64,000 bases of DNA from Cyanodermella asteris (GCA_900618795.1 UYJD01000006.1:1716519-1780518); one strand, 5' to 3'; positions 1 to 11,730 are shown, counted from the first letter of the stretch. Notes: generated by a model from the sequence alone, not told the origin. Translations and numbers: made by a program.

Positions 1-1983
1 CTGCCCCATAGCTTCAGGCTCGACTTCATCGTCAAAGAGAGGCTTCGAAGCTGCCAAAGGATCTTCGAATGATACTCGCGATTTGTAAGGACCGCCATCG
101 CCTTTTTTGCGCATGCCTTCCAGATTCGTCGCAGATACTGCATTCCGCGTGAGCGCTTCTGTTGGTCTTACTGCACGTTGACACTCAGATCGAGATAGCT
201 TGGTAGGTGAGTCCAACGAATTTCGCTCAGATTCGGTGCGCTGGAGCTTCGAGACAGCCATGTCTGAATTTGCCTTCGAGGTCTTGGCAGCAGCCTCTGC
301 TGCTGTGACAAACTTGTACCAGAGATCTGAATCGCGGAATTGCGGGAAGTATTTCTCTTTCATTTCCTCGAATATCAGCGTCTGCGAACGTAGAATGGCG
401 CTCCTTGCTCGCTGGTATTGCACCGGAGTGGCATTCTTGCCTGCTTTGAGAAATGTCCGAACGGCTTCTCGGGACTGTGTAGGTATTCGCAGTTCTAGTC
501 TTGACAAGTAGCCTTGGTTGATCTGAGCAATGTCTTGTCGGTCTGAGTCTGACCATTTCAGCGAAGATTCCGCGACTTTGTGACCCTCAATGAAGTCATC
601 CTCGAGCGGGTTGCGAAATCCATCCACTACAACGTAGAACTGCACCAGTGTCATTAGGCCGAGCCGATCCATAAACTCCATGAAATAAGATAGACCCGAC
701 GCACTGTAGAGAACGTCCTTCAACCGCATCACTGAAGGGTCAAACTTCTCTTCAGGCTTGGTCTTCAACTCGGGCGCTGGAGGGACATCGGAGGCGCTTC
801 CAATATTATTGAGTAGCCCAACCTGCTGGTCGAGAAAGCGCTTGCTCGTCTCCAATCTTGCGACATATATTGGGTCGTTAACACCGGCGTCGATGGCCCG
901 TTTCAATTGGCTCGCGACCTCGCTCCGGACACGTCGTACTTCGGACAAGTTATTGCATTTTCGGATGGCTCTGATATATCGTTCGAACTTGCGTTCGTCG
1001 TCCCCTGGTGTGAGTCTGGGTATCGTCCGAGGGGCTGTCTTTGTTGACTTTGGCGATGCATGTGTATCGAGGGCTTTCCGCAGCTTCTGCACGCTCTTGC
1101 GGTCTTGAAGCACTGTCCGGCCGTAACCTTCCACGACCTGATTCCATGTGTCCGGGCTGGCGAGCAAAGCCATGATGGGAACGAGTACAGCACAAGATAC
1201 GATCTCTTGGACAAGCACACGCACTGCTTTGCTTGCGATGAATGATGCGGGGAGGACCTTCGGCAATATTTTCTGCACCAAGCGTCGCATGTATTCCTGT
1301 TGTACCAGTTTCGTGTCTGAGAATGTGAGTGACGCCGCAGGGTGAAGTTTTCCATCCTTGTACTTGGATGCAATCGCCAGGTCTAACTCCTCCGACTCGG
1401 TGACGCTCCGATTGAGATCCCTACCCCTCACAGCAACCTCCGCCTCATGAAACTGCCGCAGATGTGTGGTAATGATTGGCACGAACTTGGAAACGCCAAC
1501 TTTGATCAAGTCCTGATCCGCGAGCCGGCCTCGAATTGTATAGAATGCACCTTTGATCGCTCTATCTATCTCGTTCACGAAGTTCGGAGTTTGGCTGATG
1601 TTCGAATACCATGTTGTGACGAAATCGCGGTACACCCAAGCAAGCACCTTGTCAACGCTCTCCGAGACGGCAGGGAGATCTGGCCATAGTTGCTTTTTCC
1701 TATACTCAGTGCTATCCCTTAACCAAGTCGTCGCCTCCTGCCACGCCTGCGGGCTTGCGAACGCTGCGCCCACAGTTGCATCCTGTATATAATTGTCCTC
1801 CTCTTCGTGCCTACTATTCGACCCAATGACAGCCAAGATTCCAACAACAGCACTGATGACCCCCGCGACGAAGGCATATGGCAGAAGATGTATCCGTGGA
1901 AGCCAGTAGGTAAGGTAGCCCCAGACAACGTAGCTGAGCGGGATGCCGGCGGCGATGATGATCTGAAGGCGTGTCAGAGCCAT
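1..1983 (-). CDS. Mdm1/SNX13-type sorting nexin, 5' part (PXA + RGS domains), runs off left edge
   Basis: Continuous frame of 661 codons from the ATG at 1983 to base 1, with no stop, so the 3' part (probably PX and nexin-C domains) lies outside the window. Residues 5-54 form two hydrophobic membrane segments split by a short charged turn (WLPRIH), as in the ER-anchored Mdm1/Snx13/Snx14 family. Residues about 100-290 fit a PXA domain: a helix-rich segment with a W-Y-x-N-I-S motif near 125, then conserved LPKVLPASFI and a terminal NQVV. Residues about 418-562 fit an RGS domain (LSYFMEFMDRLGLMTLVQFY, then EEMKEKYFPQFRDSDLW). In yeast Mdm1 tethers ER to vacuole and affects lipid handling; that role here is inferred from the family. 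No introns are seen. The ATG is chosen because it directly precedes the membrane anchor. Confidence 0.85.
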   Translation of the reverse strand, partial: MALTRLQIIIAAGIPLSYVVWGYLTYWLPRIHLLPYAFVAGVISAVVGILAVIGSNSRHEEEDNYIQDATVGAAFASPQAWQEATTWLRDSTEYRKKQLWPDLPAVSESVDKVLAWVYRDFVTTWYSNISQTPNFVNEIDRAIKGAFYTIRGRLADQDLIKVGVSKFVPIITTHLRQFHEAEVAVRGRDLNRSVTESEELDLAIASKYKDGKLHPAASLTFSDTKLVQQEYMRRLVQKILPKVLPASFIASKAVRVLVQEIVSCAVLVPIMALLASPDTWNQVVEGYGRTVLQDRKSVQKLRKALDTHASPKSTKTAPRTIPRLTPGDDERKFERYIRAIRKCNNLSEVRRVRSEVASQLKRAIDAGVNDPIYVARLETSKRFLDQQVGLLNNIGSASDVPPAPELKTKPEEKFDPSVMRLKDVLYSASGLSYFMEFMDRLGLMTLVQFYVVVDGFRNPLEDDFIEGHKVAESSLKWSDSDRQDIAQINQGYLSRLELRIPTQSREAVRTFLKAGKNATPVQYQRARSAILRSQTLIFEEMKEKYFPQFRDSDLWYKFVTAAEAAAKTSKANSDMAVSKLQRTESERNSLDSPTKLSRSECQRAVRPTEALTRNAVSATNLEGMRKKGDGGPYKSRVSFEDPLAASKPLFDDEVEPEAMGQ

Positions 1984-4900
1984 GCTCTGATCGTGTGCGT
2001 GGGACGCCGACGCCGCCGACGCATGACTGGATTATCGAGAGACGAGATGGGTGAGCATGGCGCGCTTCGTTGCTGAATGGGACCAAGGAAGCGAAGGATG
2101 GAGATGGTGGATGAGATGGAGTGAGCTCCTTGCAGCGATGGTGGCTTGGCACAACGTGGGAGTGAGACTGATGTCATGTGAGACGCCAGCATGATAACGG
2201 ATATCTTATCGATCTACAGCGACCACTTCAATTCATCTAACGGACTCGGAGAGATTCACGACTGGCCACGCCGAACCTCGTCTTATTTCTTCTGCGATGA
2301 ATCGTTAATGAAAGCCGTTCCAGATCGAAGCGCGACACAATACACAATTCGAACGTAAACGCAATTATCACGCCGAAATAATTTGCACAGCGGGATGGAC
2401 ACAGTGTGCAAAGAATTCGACTCGTATCGAAGGCCACTCCGACAGCCACTGACAAATACGAAGCAAGGACGATCCTCGAGCTGAGGCACCGAGATTCATG
2501 GATTGCGAGCTCCGCTCATCTTTGCCGCGTCGAAGCATGCCTGAGATCACGATCATCAACGCTTCTCAGAATCCAATGCACGTACCCGGAGCGTTGACCG
2601 CATAAAACTCAGTTCTTTCACTATATGCCATCAAGCAGCCTTGCTGCCTATCAGTCCAACTTGGTCTGCTCTCTATATACCCTTGTCAGTCGAGCTAGAC
2701 CTGCTTTAAATGTTCCAATCTGTTTCCTGGACCCCGTGTTCTTCCTAGATCGTGTTTCAATATGTGTCTGGTGGGTTCATCGCGAGGACGTGACCATTAG
2801 TCCCGGTCTACTTTTGTCCTCGCAATGTCGCCTTGCTGTTTGATTTTCAAGCGTGAGTACAGAAAGACGGGACGGTCGAAGTAGCACAGATAGTTTGCGG
2901 AGCTTGAAATTTTCTGCGAGATCTCGACCACAGCGTGTCTCGATCTCGTTGATATCATGCTGTTCTTTTCTTGCAAATGCCATTCGTTTCGCATTACTTG
3001 TCTGTGAAGTCTGAGTCCGTGAGAAGTGTTCGCAGGATGAACGCGCTTCGGCAGACACACTCGCGGGAGCGCCGCAACGGCAACACGTGTTTTCAATCTC
3101 GATAGCGACTGTGAGGGGAGCATAAATCGCCTCGAAATCTCCAGAGATCCATGATTGCTACCTTTCCCGGTGCCCAACAGCACCTTTTTTCCCAACACAG
3201 CTGCCGCATTGCACCCCGACAACACGGTTGCCACGCGAGGTAATAAACAGCCGTGTTTTGCGGCTAACAAGCAAATCTCATCTGCATGAACATGCCCAGA
3301 CGAGCCACCCGACCTTGATGTTTTCAGCTCCTGATGACTTCGTGATTATGATGCCAGGAAGAAACCGAGACCGTGTCTTGGTTTGCAGCTCAATTACAGG
3401 ATTAAAGCTCCTTGCAGCCTTCGGTACTCGCTCAGCCGGCCCACCTGAAAGGCGCTCTCTCCATGCTCAAATCTCACGTCATCCTCGAAGGTGGACACAC
3501 GGGAAGAGACCCCATCCCAGCATGATACTTCCGGCGGTTCCCCAATCGTGGTTCGGATAACCATGTTTCTATAACACGACACTTCCCTAGATGCAGAACC
3601 CGAGACAACGCTCCCCGAAGTCTGAAAACATCAGTAATCTTCTCTGGTGGATGAGGTCGTCAGTACCACACAAATGCAAAATGTCAACTGAGACTATGGT
3701 GGGAGAACAGCTTCTGTTCTCTTCGTCGAGAACGTCCTGTGTCGTTTGTACGCAGATAAGCGCACAAAGGCGTTCTTCTCATTTTTGCCGGGTTTCAGTT
3801 GCAACAACATGCATATGAGACTGCCAGCTGTGCCCGCAGTCTGGCTGATGGACAATGTGGTAGGTTAAAGCCACGCGAGAGGCACAGCGCACGGAACTTG
3901 CCTTATTGCGGACTGAGCAAAGTCGCGCGTATTGCACAGCGAGTCACACCTGTCACAGCTTGAAAGATCCGCCAGACAGTTAAGATAAAGAGCAAGCGTG
4001 CTGAGCTCTGCTTGCATTCTCGGCAGAGTCAAAACATATAAGGGCTCTTGTGGCACGGGATTGTGTCTAACTGCCCGCGAGTGTATCTTGTGCTTCGATT
4101 CCGATTTTTCAAAACCGGAACGCGTAAACATGGCCCAAAGCTCGTCAATCCTTGTGCTTCAGTGGTTGCCAGCCAAGTTCATCAGATATTCTCCTCATGC
4201 GTGAGGAACAGAGAACCTCGGGTACGCTGGTATCATACTGCAACCAACAATAACCGACATCAGTAATTCGTACCACCTTTCGAGGCACACGCCCACGTCG
4301 TCATTCTCCATCTCCGCATCTTCAGACCCCAACAGCCAAAGTCCGGGAACGACTAAATCTTGGCGCACTGATGACACTCCTTGGATTTCTTGGTACCGCT
4401 CCAAGAGCCAGCACACCGACTCGATGAATATGCCGCTTGATATCAGGAGCCGTGGAGAAGCTAGTGGCGCTCACTATCTCAAATCTAAGCCTCAGCACGA
4501 CAGTAGACGATGTCTCAATGTGCAAATTTGTGCTTCCAGCTCCTCACAACGTCGTGATCGATTTAAAGCTCAATCAGGTCGACGGCCCATAGCTGGGAGA
4601 CCGTGACTCCGTGCTCTTTCTTGCACAGATCCTGTCAGCAATACCATTCTCGTTCGACCATCGAACTCGTCAAGGTTGGGATGCCATGTCCGGCTTCACG
4701 TACTTCGACTTTCCAAGGCGCAGAGGCTCTCGCGCCGCCATGGTGGCTCGCGGCTGGCTTTGAGAATGCACTCTCAAGCATGCCGGCACTGTTCGAAGTT
4801 CCGAGCCGGAAAACCGGCGCGGTTGACACTTCACCTGTTCTGGAAGGGCCGTGACAATAGTCGAGTATTTCGAACGGTACGGGTACAGAGAACCAAACAA

Positions 4901-6659
4901 GCGTACATGTCGTTGCTAGATAAGTTTCGACCCAGCGAGGATGTCTTGAGCTGGTCGAGAAAGCGAAAGAGGGCCACGCAGCCGTCAAAATGTTCATCGT
5001 CAGTTTTGATTCTCCACAACGGAATTAAATTCTGTTGGCCGCGCATATGTAAGACTCCAACGCGGGAATCTGCCAGTCCACTCTTTGTGATTAACTTCGA
5101 AGAGAATTCAGACCAAGAGGACGAGGCCGGAAGCGTATCGACCAATGGGTAGTTAGGTGCGACAAAAGGATACGTAACGCCACATCAGCGTAGTTCGAAT
5201 CCCCCCACGAGCCGTGGATTCGATATCGACATTGCTTTCCGGAGCAAGGCAACGAGAGACGTGGGGTCGACCTTCACAAATAATGAAGTCCTCCGTATGT
5301 CGCAGTAAAGGTCCAACGCCACAGTGGAAAAATCTTTCCTGAGAGCAATTTCCTGGAATGCCAAAGGGCTTGATGCAAAGCAACGCAACGCAGCACAGCG
5401 TACAATGTCTTGAGTGGCAAAGTGACAGTTCTCATATATAGCAGGTGCATCACGATCTCAGTCAAGGGAAAGCTTGAAGACAAGGGAGGGGGAAGAGCAC
5501 ACAATGGGGACAAGCCTGCAGAGAGAAGGACTGAAATGAGAGAAAAGCGCAAGACTTATATAGTGCATTAGGAGGTCACATGCTATGCATCTTCTGACCC
5601 AGATAGGCTCTGTCCGAGTCAGAACGATAGAGTTGCAGGGGTGGAGGGGTGCGTTGAGAAGAGTCGAGAGCCACCAAGGTCCGGGTGCGGCGACGATGGC
5701 AACGCGAGCCGAAAACGCAAACTGATCGAGTCACTGAGGACCGAACACGGACCCAAGCTAAAGTCTCGTGAACGAACATGTCGAAGGGGCGAAGTTTGGC
5801 TCGCGAGCAAAGCTGTAAAGTGTTGCTGGCGAGCCACATCACTGACCTCAAACGAGCAGTTCCACCCCCGCCTCTTCAATTGTAACGATGGCTCAGAATG
5901 GGGACATTTGCATCACATCAAAGAAGAAACTCGCTACGTGGATTCTAGCATGCCATCGCACATGGACTGGTGTGCGTCTCAGCTGCAGCGATCGACCTGG
6001 CCACAATCTGAGAACAAACTGAATAGCCTCCATTACAGGACACCAAGCTATTATTCTGTGCTCGAAGCCATCGGTACATGATGCGCAGGCGCAGGATATG
6101 GTTGCGCCGCCGTCGCTGCGAGCGAGAATACTGATCGGATTGGGCGGTCGTCGGCGCTCACGCGAATCTAGGATCGGAGCGGTGAAAGAAGAATGAAGAT
6201 CGCTTTGCTCACGGTTCGTGGATCGAGTCTTGCTGTGCCGAACTGCTGTTGCGATCAGCCTCATCAGTAAGGGAAGACTCAAGGAAGAGCCAAGAATTAA
6301 GGAAGAGAATTTGCTGGGGGCACATCGGATTGAGGAAAGTAATTGTACAGGCAGGTCTTCTATGAAATTCGGAAAACATAATCGTCCCAGCCAAGTACCC
6401 GACCAGAGACTCAGATGAGCAGCTGTCTGATTACGAACAGATGTACCCGTGCATTTTCTGATAGATGCAGTACCTGATTTCATACTTGTGTAGGCACACA
6501 CCGGAGAGTATCGGGGCAAGTGCTTTGGACAGGACTCATGCACCGACATCTATCAGCCTGCCTTGGGAGCCCACACAATCCATCCGTCATCTTCTGCAGA
6601 TAGTGCCAAACCCAACAGGACGCGTTCAAGTCTGGCGACGCCCGCCCTCAAATGAAAAG
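1984..6659. other. long spacer without a supported gene
   Basis: About 4.7 kb upstream of the Mdm1-like gene. Reading frames of 60-218 codons occur on both strands. They overlap each other, often lack an ATG, and show no recognisable motif. The longest, on the minus strand at 5893-6549 with an ATG, is rich in Ser and Arg and looks like chance. A tRNA B-box-like string near 5190 has no cloverleaf. I see no gene, transposase or terminal repeat here; decayed sequence is possible. Confidence 0.5.
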
Positions 6660-7238
6660 TCAAGGTGCGAGTCGACCTTGCCTGAGCAGTCCATGTTTGT
6701 CCAACTCATCCTTCATGGGATTTGGGCCAGTGACCGAAATGAGAACCAGGTCCAGATCCTCTACCTCGCCCATCGTCATGCGCGGCCATCGCAAGATCTC
6801 GGCCTTTGAACAGCCGCGAGCAACGTCCTTAACCGCGACGTTCTTGGGTCTTTTGTACCCATTATAAGCTTCGAAGCTTTTGTCATCGACCGGTTCAGCG
6901 AATGCATCCGTGAGGATTTTATGGTAGTATTCAGGCTGAATATGCCATTTGTGGGAGAGCAATCTGTCAGCCTGATGAACCTGTCGGCGGGTCGCAACCT
7001 GGCCGTAGGGCACGCTGATGACTCGGAATTAGAAACATCATCCCAGCTGAGACAAAGCGTGAACGTACCTCTCAAAAGCATAGAACATATGGTCGGCGCG
7101 GTCTTGTTGGACTTGGAGTTTGGTCAGCTCGGCATGGATATGAAAGCCACGGTGGAGGTTGAATAAGCCTTGATCGTCAACTTCGGCAAGATCTTTTGGT
7201 ATGGGGCACATGCCACGAGGCATGAGGTCGAATGCCAT
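6660..7238 (-). CDS. two-exon orphan protein, 174 aa, no recognised domain
   Basis: Exon 1 is 7238-7069 and exon 2 is 7014-6660. The 54-nt intron starts GTACGT (after AG), has a CTAAT branch-like site and ends CAG. The joined frame is exactly 175 codons with stop. The product is soluble and charged, with basic and acidic patches, several His and Tyr (for example HKWHIQPEYYHKIL), and no signal peptide or membrane segment. An ATG 47 codons upstream (7379) is in frame, but the extra stretch is translated from a CT-rich microsatellite leader, so I prefer the ATG at 7238. I do not recognise the family; the good splice sites and non-repetitive protein argue that it is a real gene. Confidence 0.6.
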
Positions 7239-8760
7239 TTTCGACAAAGCGATATGTGTGTGAGAGAGAGAGGGAGAGAGGCAAAACACGTGGGCGCGTG
7301 AAACCTGACGTGTGATTGGATCAATGTCGGTGGGGTTGACTGGCAGATTATCGGGGAAAGGTCTCGGGCTCGAATGCATGTCAAGTCGAGGTTATCAAGA
7401 GAAGTGCGCATCTTGCCCTGGCCGCCACAGTTACTTGTCAAGACCTGAGTGAAGACAGAAAGTCTCGGGCCATGACTCACTCCTCCGCATGCCGGAAGGT
7501 GCCGATCCTTCACCCTCAGCACGCAACTTTGCCGGGGATCAATTGAGATGAAGGAGGGTTCTTGGCCGTCAAGTTTGGCAAGAGGGCAGGTGAGGTGACT
7601 ATTATCAGCCATTGCTGTGGGTCGATTGGCCGAAATGAATACTCGGATGGGACGAGGTTCGAGGTGTCGAGTTGGTGGACTGCAGGCGCGCATCTTCAGA
7701 TAAGCCTGTGATGAACGCGAGTGACATTTGACAGCGGCCGACAATGAGATTGTTGCTGGAATCGTGATTCATGTAGGCATCGAGCTTGTCATGCTCCACG
7801 TGGGTAAGATAACTGGACACTCGTAGCCTCTCTGGATGAGCCGGCCTGTCATGTTGTAAGTGACGTGATCAACATGCGTGAGAAAGTCCGTGGTCAAAAC
7901 CTGACAGAGCATTGGGTTTGAGGCGGATTTTCCACGAACTGCCAGCAGGTACTGCCATAAGGCGGTCAGCAAGAATATGTTCACGTCGACTTCGGCTTTC
8001 TTTGTTGATCGTCACACCTGTATACTTCGGTGCATCTGTGGCTGGTGTTCGACGACATGTTCAGTGCTCTGACCGATATTTGCGAAGCCTGCGCAGGAGC
8101 AGGGCCGGTCAAATCTTCATGTAGCAAAGTGTGTGCAACTTCAATGTGGAAAGCTGATGCACTTTCAACCAGTGGTCCGATGATCTGGAACATGCCTGGT
8201 TCAGAGGAAGGAAGCTTGGCCGCCCTCAGACATGAAGTCATTGTTGCCATGCTGGGAGTTGAGCTTCAAAGCAGCAGGAGCGTTGTCTTCTCATCAGCAC
8301 GTCACGCCGAGATTTGGGAAAGGTGCCCATGGTCGAATTCCAAGTCACCTGCATCGGGGGGATCAGCCATGCAGAGTTGTGTGATGCCAAAGTCGTTGGC
8401 AAAGCTGTTGGCTACAGGCCTTTGCTGAGGCCTTCGGTGAATGTTTTTTCATAAGCAGATTTCGTCAGATTCAAATGTTTGTAGGTAATTTTTCCACCCG
8501 CTTTGGTCTAGCAGAGCCACGAATTCCTTCGTCGGCTTTTCTCGAGGGTATGTGAGGGACCACTAGCTCACCTTGAGGTTGTTGCTGTTCTCCAGGTCCC
8601 TGCAAACTTATGTGGGCTGGTACACCTTGAGTCATGCAGCAGAGACCAATCGTTGCAGTCTTTTCACTTTTTATTTTCTGTTGTATTTTGGTAAAGAGCC
8701 GCCAATCTGAACGATCCATAACTGGCGGGGAAGGCGAGCGCCCTTTCTTGGCGATCGTTC
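7239..8760. other. spacer with scattered coding-like fragments, no supported gene
   Basis: A (GA)n-type purine tract lies at about 7259-7280, just upstream of the preceding gene. On the minus strand, fragments around 8250-8130 and 8400-8305 read like protein, for example a piece containing FQIIGPLVESASAFHIEV and another containing DPPDAGDLEFDHGHL. I could not join them into a gene with convincing splice sites. They may be exons of an unrecognised gene or remains of one. Confidence 0.35.
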
Positions 8761-9204
8761 GTGATATTCTTGGGGCTTGTTTTCGTTGTGGGCTTTGTGA
8801 TTTTTGGCGCTTTTGGTTTTGGCAATTTGCCAGGGGTTGTTGAATAAAACCAGTGGTCCAGGCTGGTTGTTGAGGATGCCGCAGATGGGAGACCAAACCC
8901 GTCCTGGACAGCGTTGCATTAATTCTTGTCTTACACCTTGCGCGTAGACGCCGGTGGAGCAGACGTGGCGATCAGCGTAGAAGTCGAAGTCACAGAATCG
9001 CTCTGTTCTCGCACCTCGAGGGCTGATCGTGTCCCATGTTGTCAAATTTGGAGTTGTAGTTCTTGTTTTGTACCTTTCAGTACTGTTTGTTTTGCAATTT
9101 GCGTAGTCATGTTTAGAAAACCCCTCTCGACCTTGGGGTGGTTGCCTTTCGGCATGGGATGGGTTGTTGGTTGTTGAGGATGCCGCAGATGGAGGCCATC
9201 TCAT
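8671..9204 (-). CDS. possible ORFan exon overlapping the tandem repeat, unrecognised
   Basis: Open frame of 177 codons on the minus strand containing the left repeat copy. The peptide is basic and Asn/Lys/Arg-rich toward its end (KTKSAKNHKAHNENK). No domain, signal peptide or membrane segment is visible. The neighbouring copy supplies a related peptide in a frame that closes early, so the locus could be a multi-exon gene with a duplicated exon, or a decaying gene. Start and exon structure are unresolved. Confidence 0.25.
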   Translation of the reverse strand: MRWPPSAASSTTNNPSHAERQPPQGREGFSKHDYANCKTNSTERYKTRTTTPNLTTWDTISPRGARTERFCDFDFYADRHVCSTGVYAQGVRQELMQRCPGRVWSPICGILNNQPGPLVLFNNPWQIAKTKSAKNHKAHNENKPQEYHERSPRKGARLPRQLWIVQIGGSLPKYNRK

Positions 9205-9375
9205 CCAGGACAGCGTTTCCTTGATCCTTGTCTCACAGCTTGTGTGCAGGCGCTGGTGGACCAGAAATGGCGATCAGAGTAGACAACAAAGTCGAGAAGT
9301 GCCTCTATCTCGTCATCTGCAGGGCTGGCCGTGTCCCAAGTTGTCAATTTTGTCAATTTTTTCTTTTGTGTTGCA
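8790..9375 (-). repeat. imperfect tandem duplication, about 304-bp period, of a coding-like module
   Basis: Two diverged copies lie head to tail. The clearest halves are 8861-9070 and 9165-9375: both start at the string ttgttgaggatgccgcagat and both contain ggacagcgtt, gtggcgatcag or atggcgatcag, and a gtgtccca block before a ttgtcaa string. The shared string gaggatgcc is at 8872 and 9176, an offset of 304. On the minus strand both copies read a related peptide: LTTWDT, two variable residues, a DF-x2-Y-x-DRH core, ST, Q-x-VRQ, then RCPG. This suggests duplication of a protein-coding module, with later divergence. Copy 2 (right) ends in a stop just after RCPG, while copy 1 reads on to 8671. 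The period is not a multiple of three. Confidence 0.65.
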
Positions 9376-10065
9376 ACGACAGGAGCTCACATTGAGGCAT
9401 TCGACAGTAGCCCCCATGCGATAAGTGCATTGCCTCTCCCCGCCAGCACTAAGAGCTCAAAATTGCAATGCGTCATCTAGCATGGGGGCAATCGAAATGC
9501 AGCTCAGATCGAAGGTCCTTGCGATAGATCCACCAGAGACGCAGATCGTTATGCAAGACCAGGAGGAATCAGGAGTGACAGCAGCTGAAGAGCAAGTGAA
9601 TGCCTCAGCCGCGGCGTCAAAGGTTGCTAAAGCCAGTCAGTCTCAATCCACGCGCGTCAGAGGAGCATCTGGAGCTTTTACTCACTTGACTGTGGCTTTT
9701 TGAACGTCAATCCGAGTGAGCCGGGACTGTTCTTGTAAAACCGACAGGTCGAAATTCTTCTTGTACGGGACTGGAGTTTGGGGGCACCCTGCAACCACTG
9801 ATCCCTGGGGTCAAGCTGCTTTGAGTTTCCAAGGGCAGTGGTCGCGAGCTTGAGGGTGAGGTGCGCCTGAGGGGGAAAGAAGGAGAACAGCCTTCCCGCA
9901 CCTCTGAAACCAACTTATAGTCGTGGCCGGACATAGCTCTCGGCCGCCGGCATCAGTGGCAGCCCTAGCAACCCAGGACAGCATGGAAGGCGGTCAATTG
10001 AGGTAGGTGGTCAGGCCAGTAACCAATAACAACATGCAAAAAGGTCAATTCCAGCAGCTTCGAAA
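9376..10065. other. spacer with one short coding-like plus-strand frame
   Basis: Between the tandem repeat and the oxygenase gene. A plus-strand frame ending at 9703 has in-frame ATGs (the second near 9480, reading MGAIEMQLRSKVLAIDPPE) and a hydrophilic Ala/Glu/Ser-rich sequence. It is about 75-92 residues long and matches nothing I know. The rest shows no feature. Confidence 0.3.
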
Positions 10066-11415
10066 TCAGCGAAAAGCCATTGGGCATCCTCGCCCCGCAA
10101 GGACCTCCTCCACCATCGTCTCCCGCTTGATGCGTTCTTTCTCCGCCTTTCCAGCCGGTGGACCAACACGATCCGACAGATAGCCCTCAGACTCCATGCC
10201 AGGGTCTCCTGGTATCGGCTTACCAGCCAGCCACCTAGCCCACGCCGTTAGGCCCCATCGATTCGCAATCGTAGGCTTGACATAATAAGGCATATTGTCG
10301 TAGATCAGAACATGGTTTCTGCCGTCTTTCGTCCTGTCTTCCAGTTCGTCGATGAACTTCACCTGGAGGAAGTCCGGCCGTGGTGACATCAAGTATCGGA
10401 GAACCAGCTTCCGTACCGCCAGTATGGAATGAATCGTGCAGTGAACTGCAATCGGTGGGTCTGGGATGTTCATGGCCCGTCTCAGTCGCTTGTTCATCAT
10501 ACTGCTGACAGCCTGCCTACCCAAAGGATGCAAGACCTTGGGCACGCTGTCCAACAACAGGATGATGGTCTATTCCGCAACGACAGCATTGCTTTCAGCA
10601 GAAACCATGTGCTTGCGCTCATACGTCTCAGCCCACACATCCATCGCACGTAACCAGTCCGCTCCAGTCTTCCACTCCCCCCGTCCTCGACCATTCGCCG
10701 TCATCGATGCTGCAGAATCCTCAGCCCATCCCGGAACACCCAGCCCCGTATAATCAATCTCCATCGCCTCCCCAATCGACTTCCAAAACGTCCCCAAAGC
10801 GTTCAATTCCGCCTCCGTCAGCTTCCGCCATTCAAATTGATCAATCAACTTCCATGGCTGGCGCGCAAAAAGCAGTAATGTATACAACATATCCGCCTCC
10901 AGGATCCGTCCCTTATCCCGATACTGTCCGTGAATGGCATTCGTCCGCGCAACGGGTTTCACCCAGTCGCGGGTCCCGTGTTTGCGAGCCATGAACTCGG
11001 CGATTAGGACCGATGTGTCGGCATAACGGCGCGCGGTCGTGGCGGGGGCACTGAAGAGGGAGGTTTCCTTGAGGAGGCCTGAGATGGTCGGGATGCCGTA
11101 GGTGCGAAATAGCGCGAATTGGATTGCGAGCTTGTGCACGAGCGGGAACTCGAAAGTGGCGATTGTGCGCACGATTTCTTGGGCCGGTTCCGGTTTGAGG
11201 GGACTGTTGGAGATGACGAACTGCGTGATTTTGTGTTGGCGTCGGTGGCGGAGGAGCTGTATCACGGCGAGGTAGAGGAGGAAGAAGACGGCGATGATGC
11301 TCTTTGAGGGCAGGGCTTTCAGGGCACAGGACCATGATGTGGTCGCGAAATTGCAGCAAGGTGCTCCATCTGTATAGAGGAGACAAGCGAGACGATCTGA
11401 AGTCGTGTTGGCCAT
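10066..11415 (-). CDS. MpaB/rubber-oxygenase-type (DUF2236) ER-bound oxygenase, interrupted by an in-frame TAG
   Basis: One frame of 450 codons from the ATG at 11415 to a TGA at 10066, with a TAG at 10572-10570 (codon 282). An N-terminal membrane anchor is at residues about 37-57. The catalytic-type region follows: FRTYGIPTISGLL, then TARRYADTSVLIAEF, then a conserved RTNAIHGQYRDKG with a candidate haem-ligand His. After the TAG the frame still reads family-like sequence (LLLDSVPKVLHPLGRQ, then a LRRAM segment). MpaB-family enzymes are membrane-bound haem oxygenases that cleave isoprenoid C=C bonds in fungal secondary metabolism. The conserved sequence on both sides argues against an intron there; a 69-nt intron (GTGTGG...TAG) would keep frame but would delete conserved residues. 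Family call firm, integrity uncertain. Confidence 0.75.
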
Positions 11416-11730
11416 CTTGGAGGCTCACTACGTTGGTGGTATGATGCTCTCAATCGTGGGGAGTCGTGTGGAGAAACAGATGATGCGAAGTCAAAGCGGG
11501 ACTCTCTGTGAAGCATCATCGCGTTACGTAATTGTTGTTGGGCAGTCCAAGAGGGCTTGGATGATGCTTTGAGCGGGATGAGGAGAGCCTACTCCGCTTC
11601 TTGGTCATATTCCGGTCGCGACAGCTTGCGTAGGTGCGAGATCTGCCAACACCACCGACAAACGTGGCGTAATACAGCTTGGTTTGTGTTTGTGAGTTAT
11701 ATATTTTTTATTCTATTGCTTAGATCGCAA
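11416..11730. other. spacer: oxygenase 5' region and tRNA upstream region
   Basis: Upstream of the oxygenase ATG and ending in an AT-rich stretch (tatattttttattctatt, 11699-11717) just before the tRNA gene. Such stretches commonly precede fungal tRNA genes. Nothing else is seen. Confidence 0.5.

Noticed and set aside
5185-5215. tRNA B-box-like string agttcgaatcccccc on the plus strand
   Set aside because: No complementary T stem or acceptor stem; flanking bases do not fold as a tRNA.
5893-6549. 218-codon minus-strand ORF with an ATG
   Set aside because: Ser/Arg-rich, no motif, no splice support, overlapped by other frames; looks like a chance ORF.
10572-10640. 69-nt in-frame intron (GTGTGG to TAG) removing the oxygenase stop
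   Set aside because: Weak donor, and it would delete a stretch that appears conserved in the family; kept only as an alternative.
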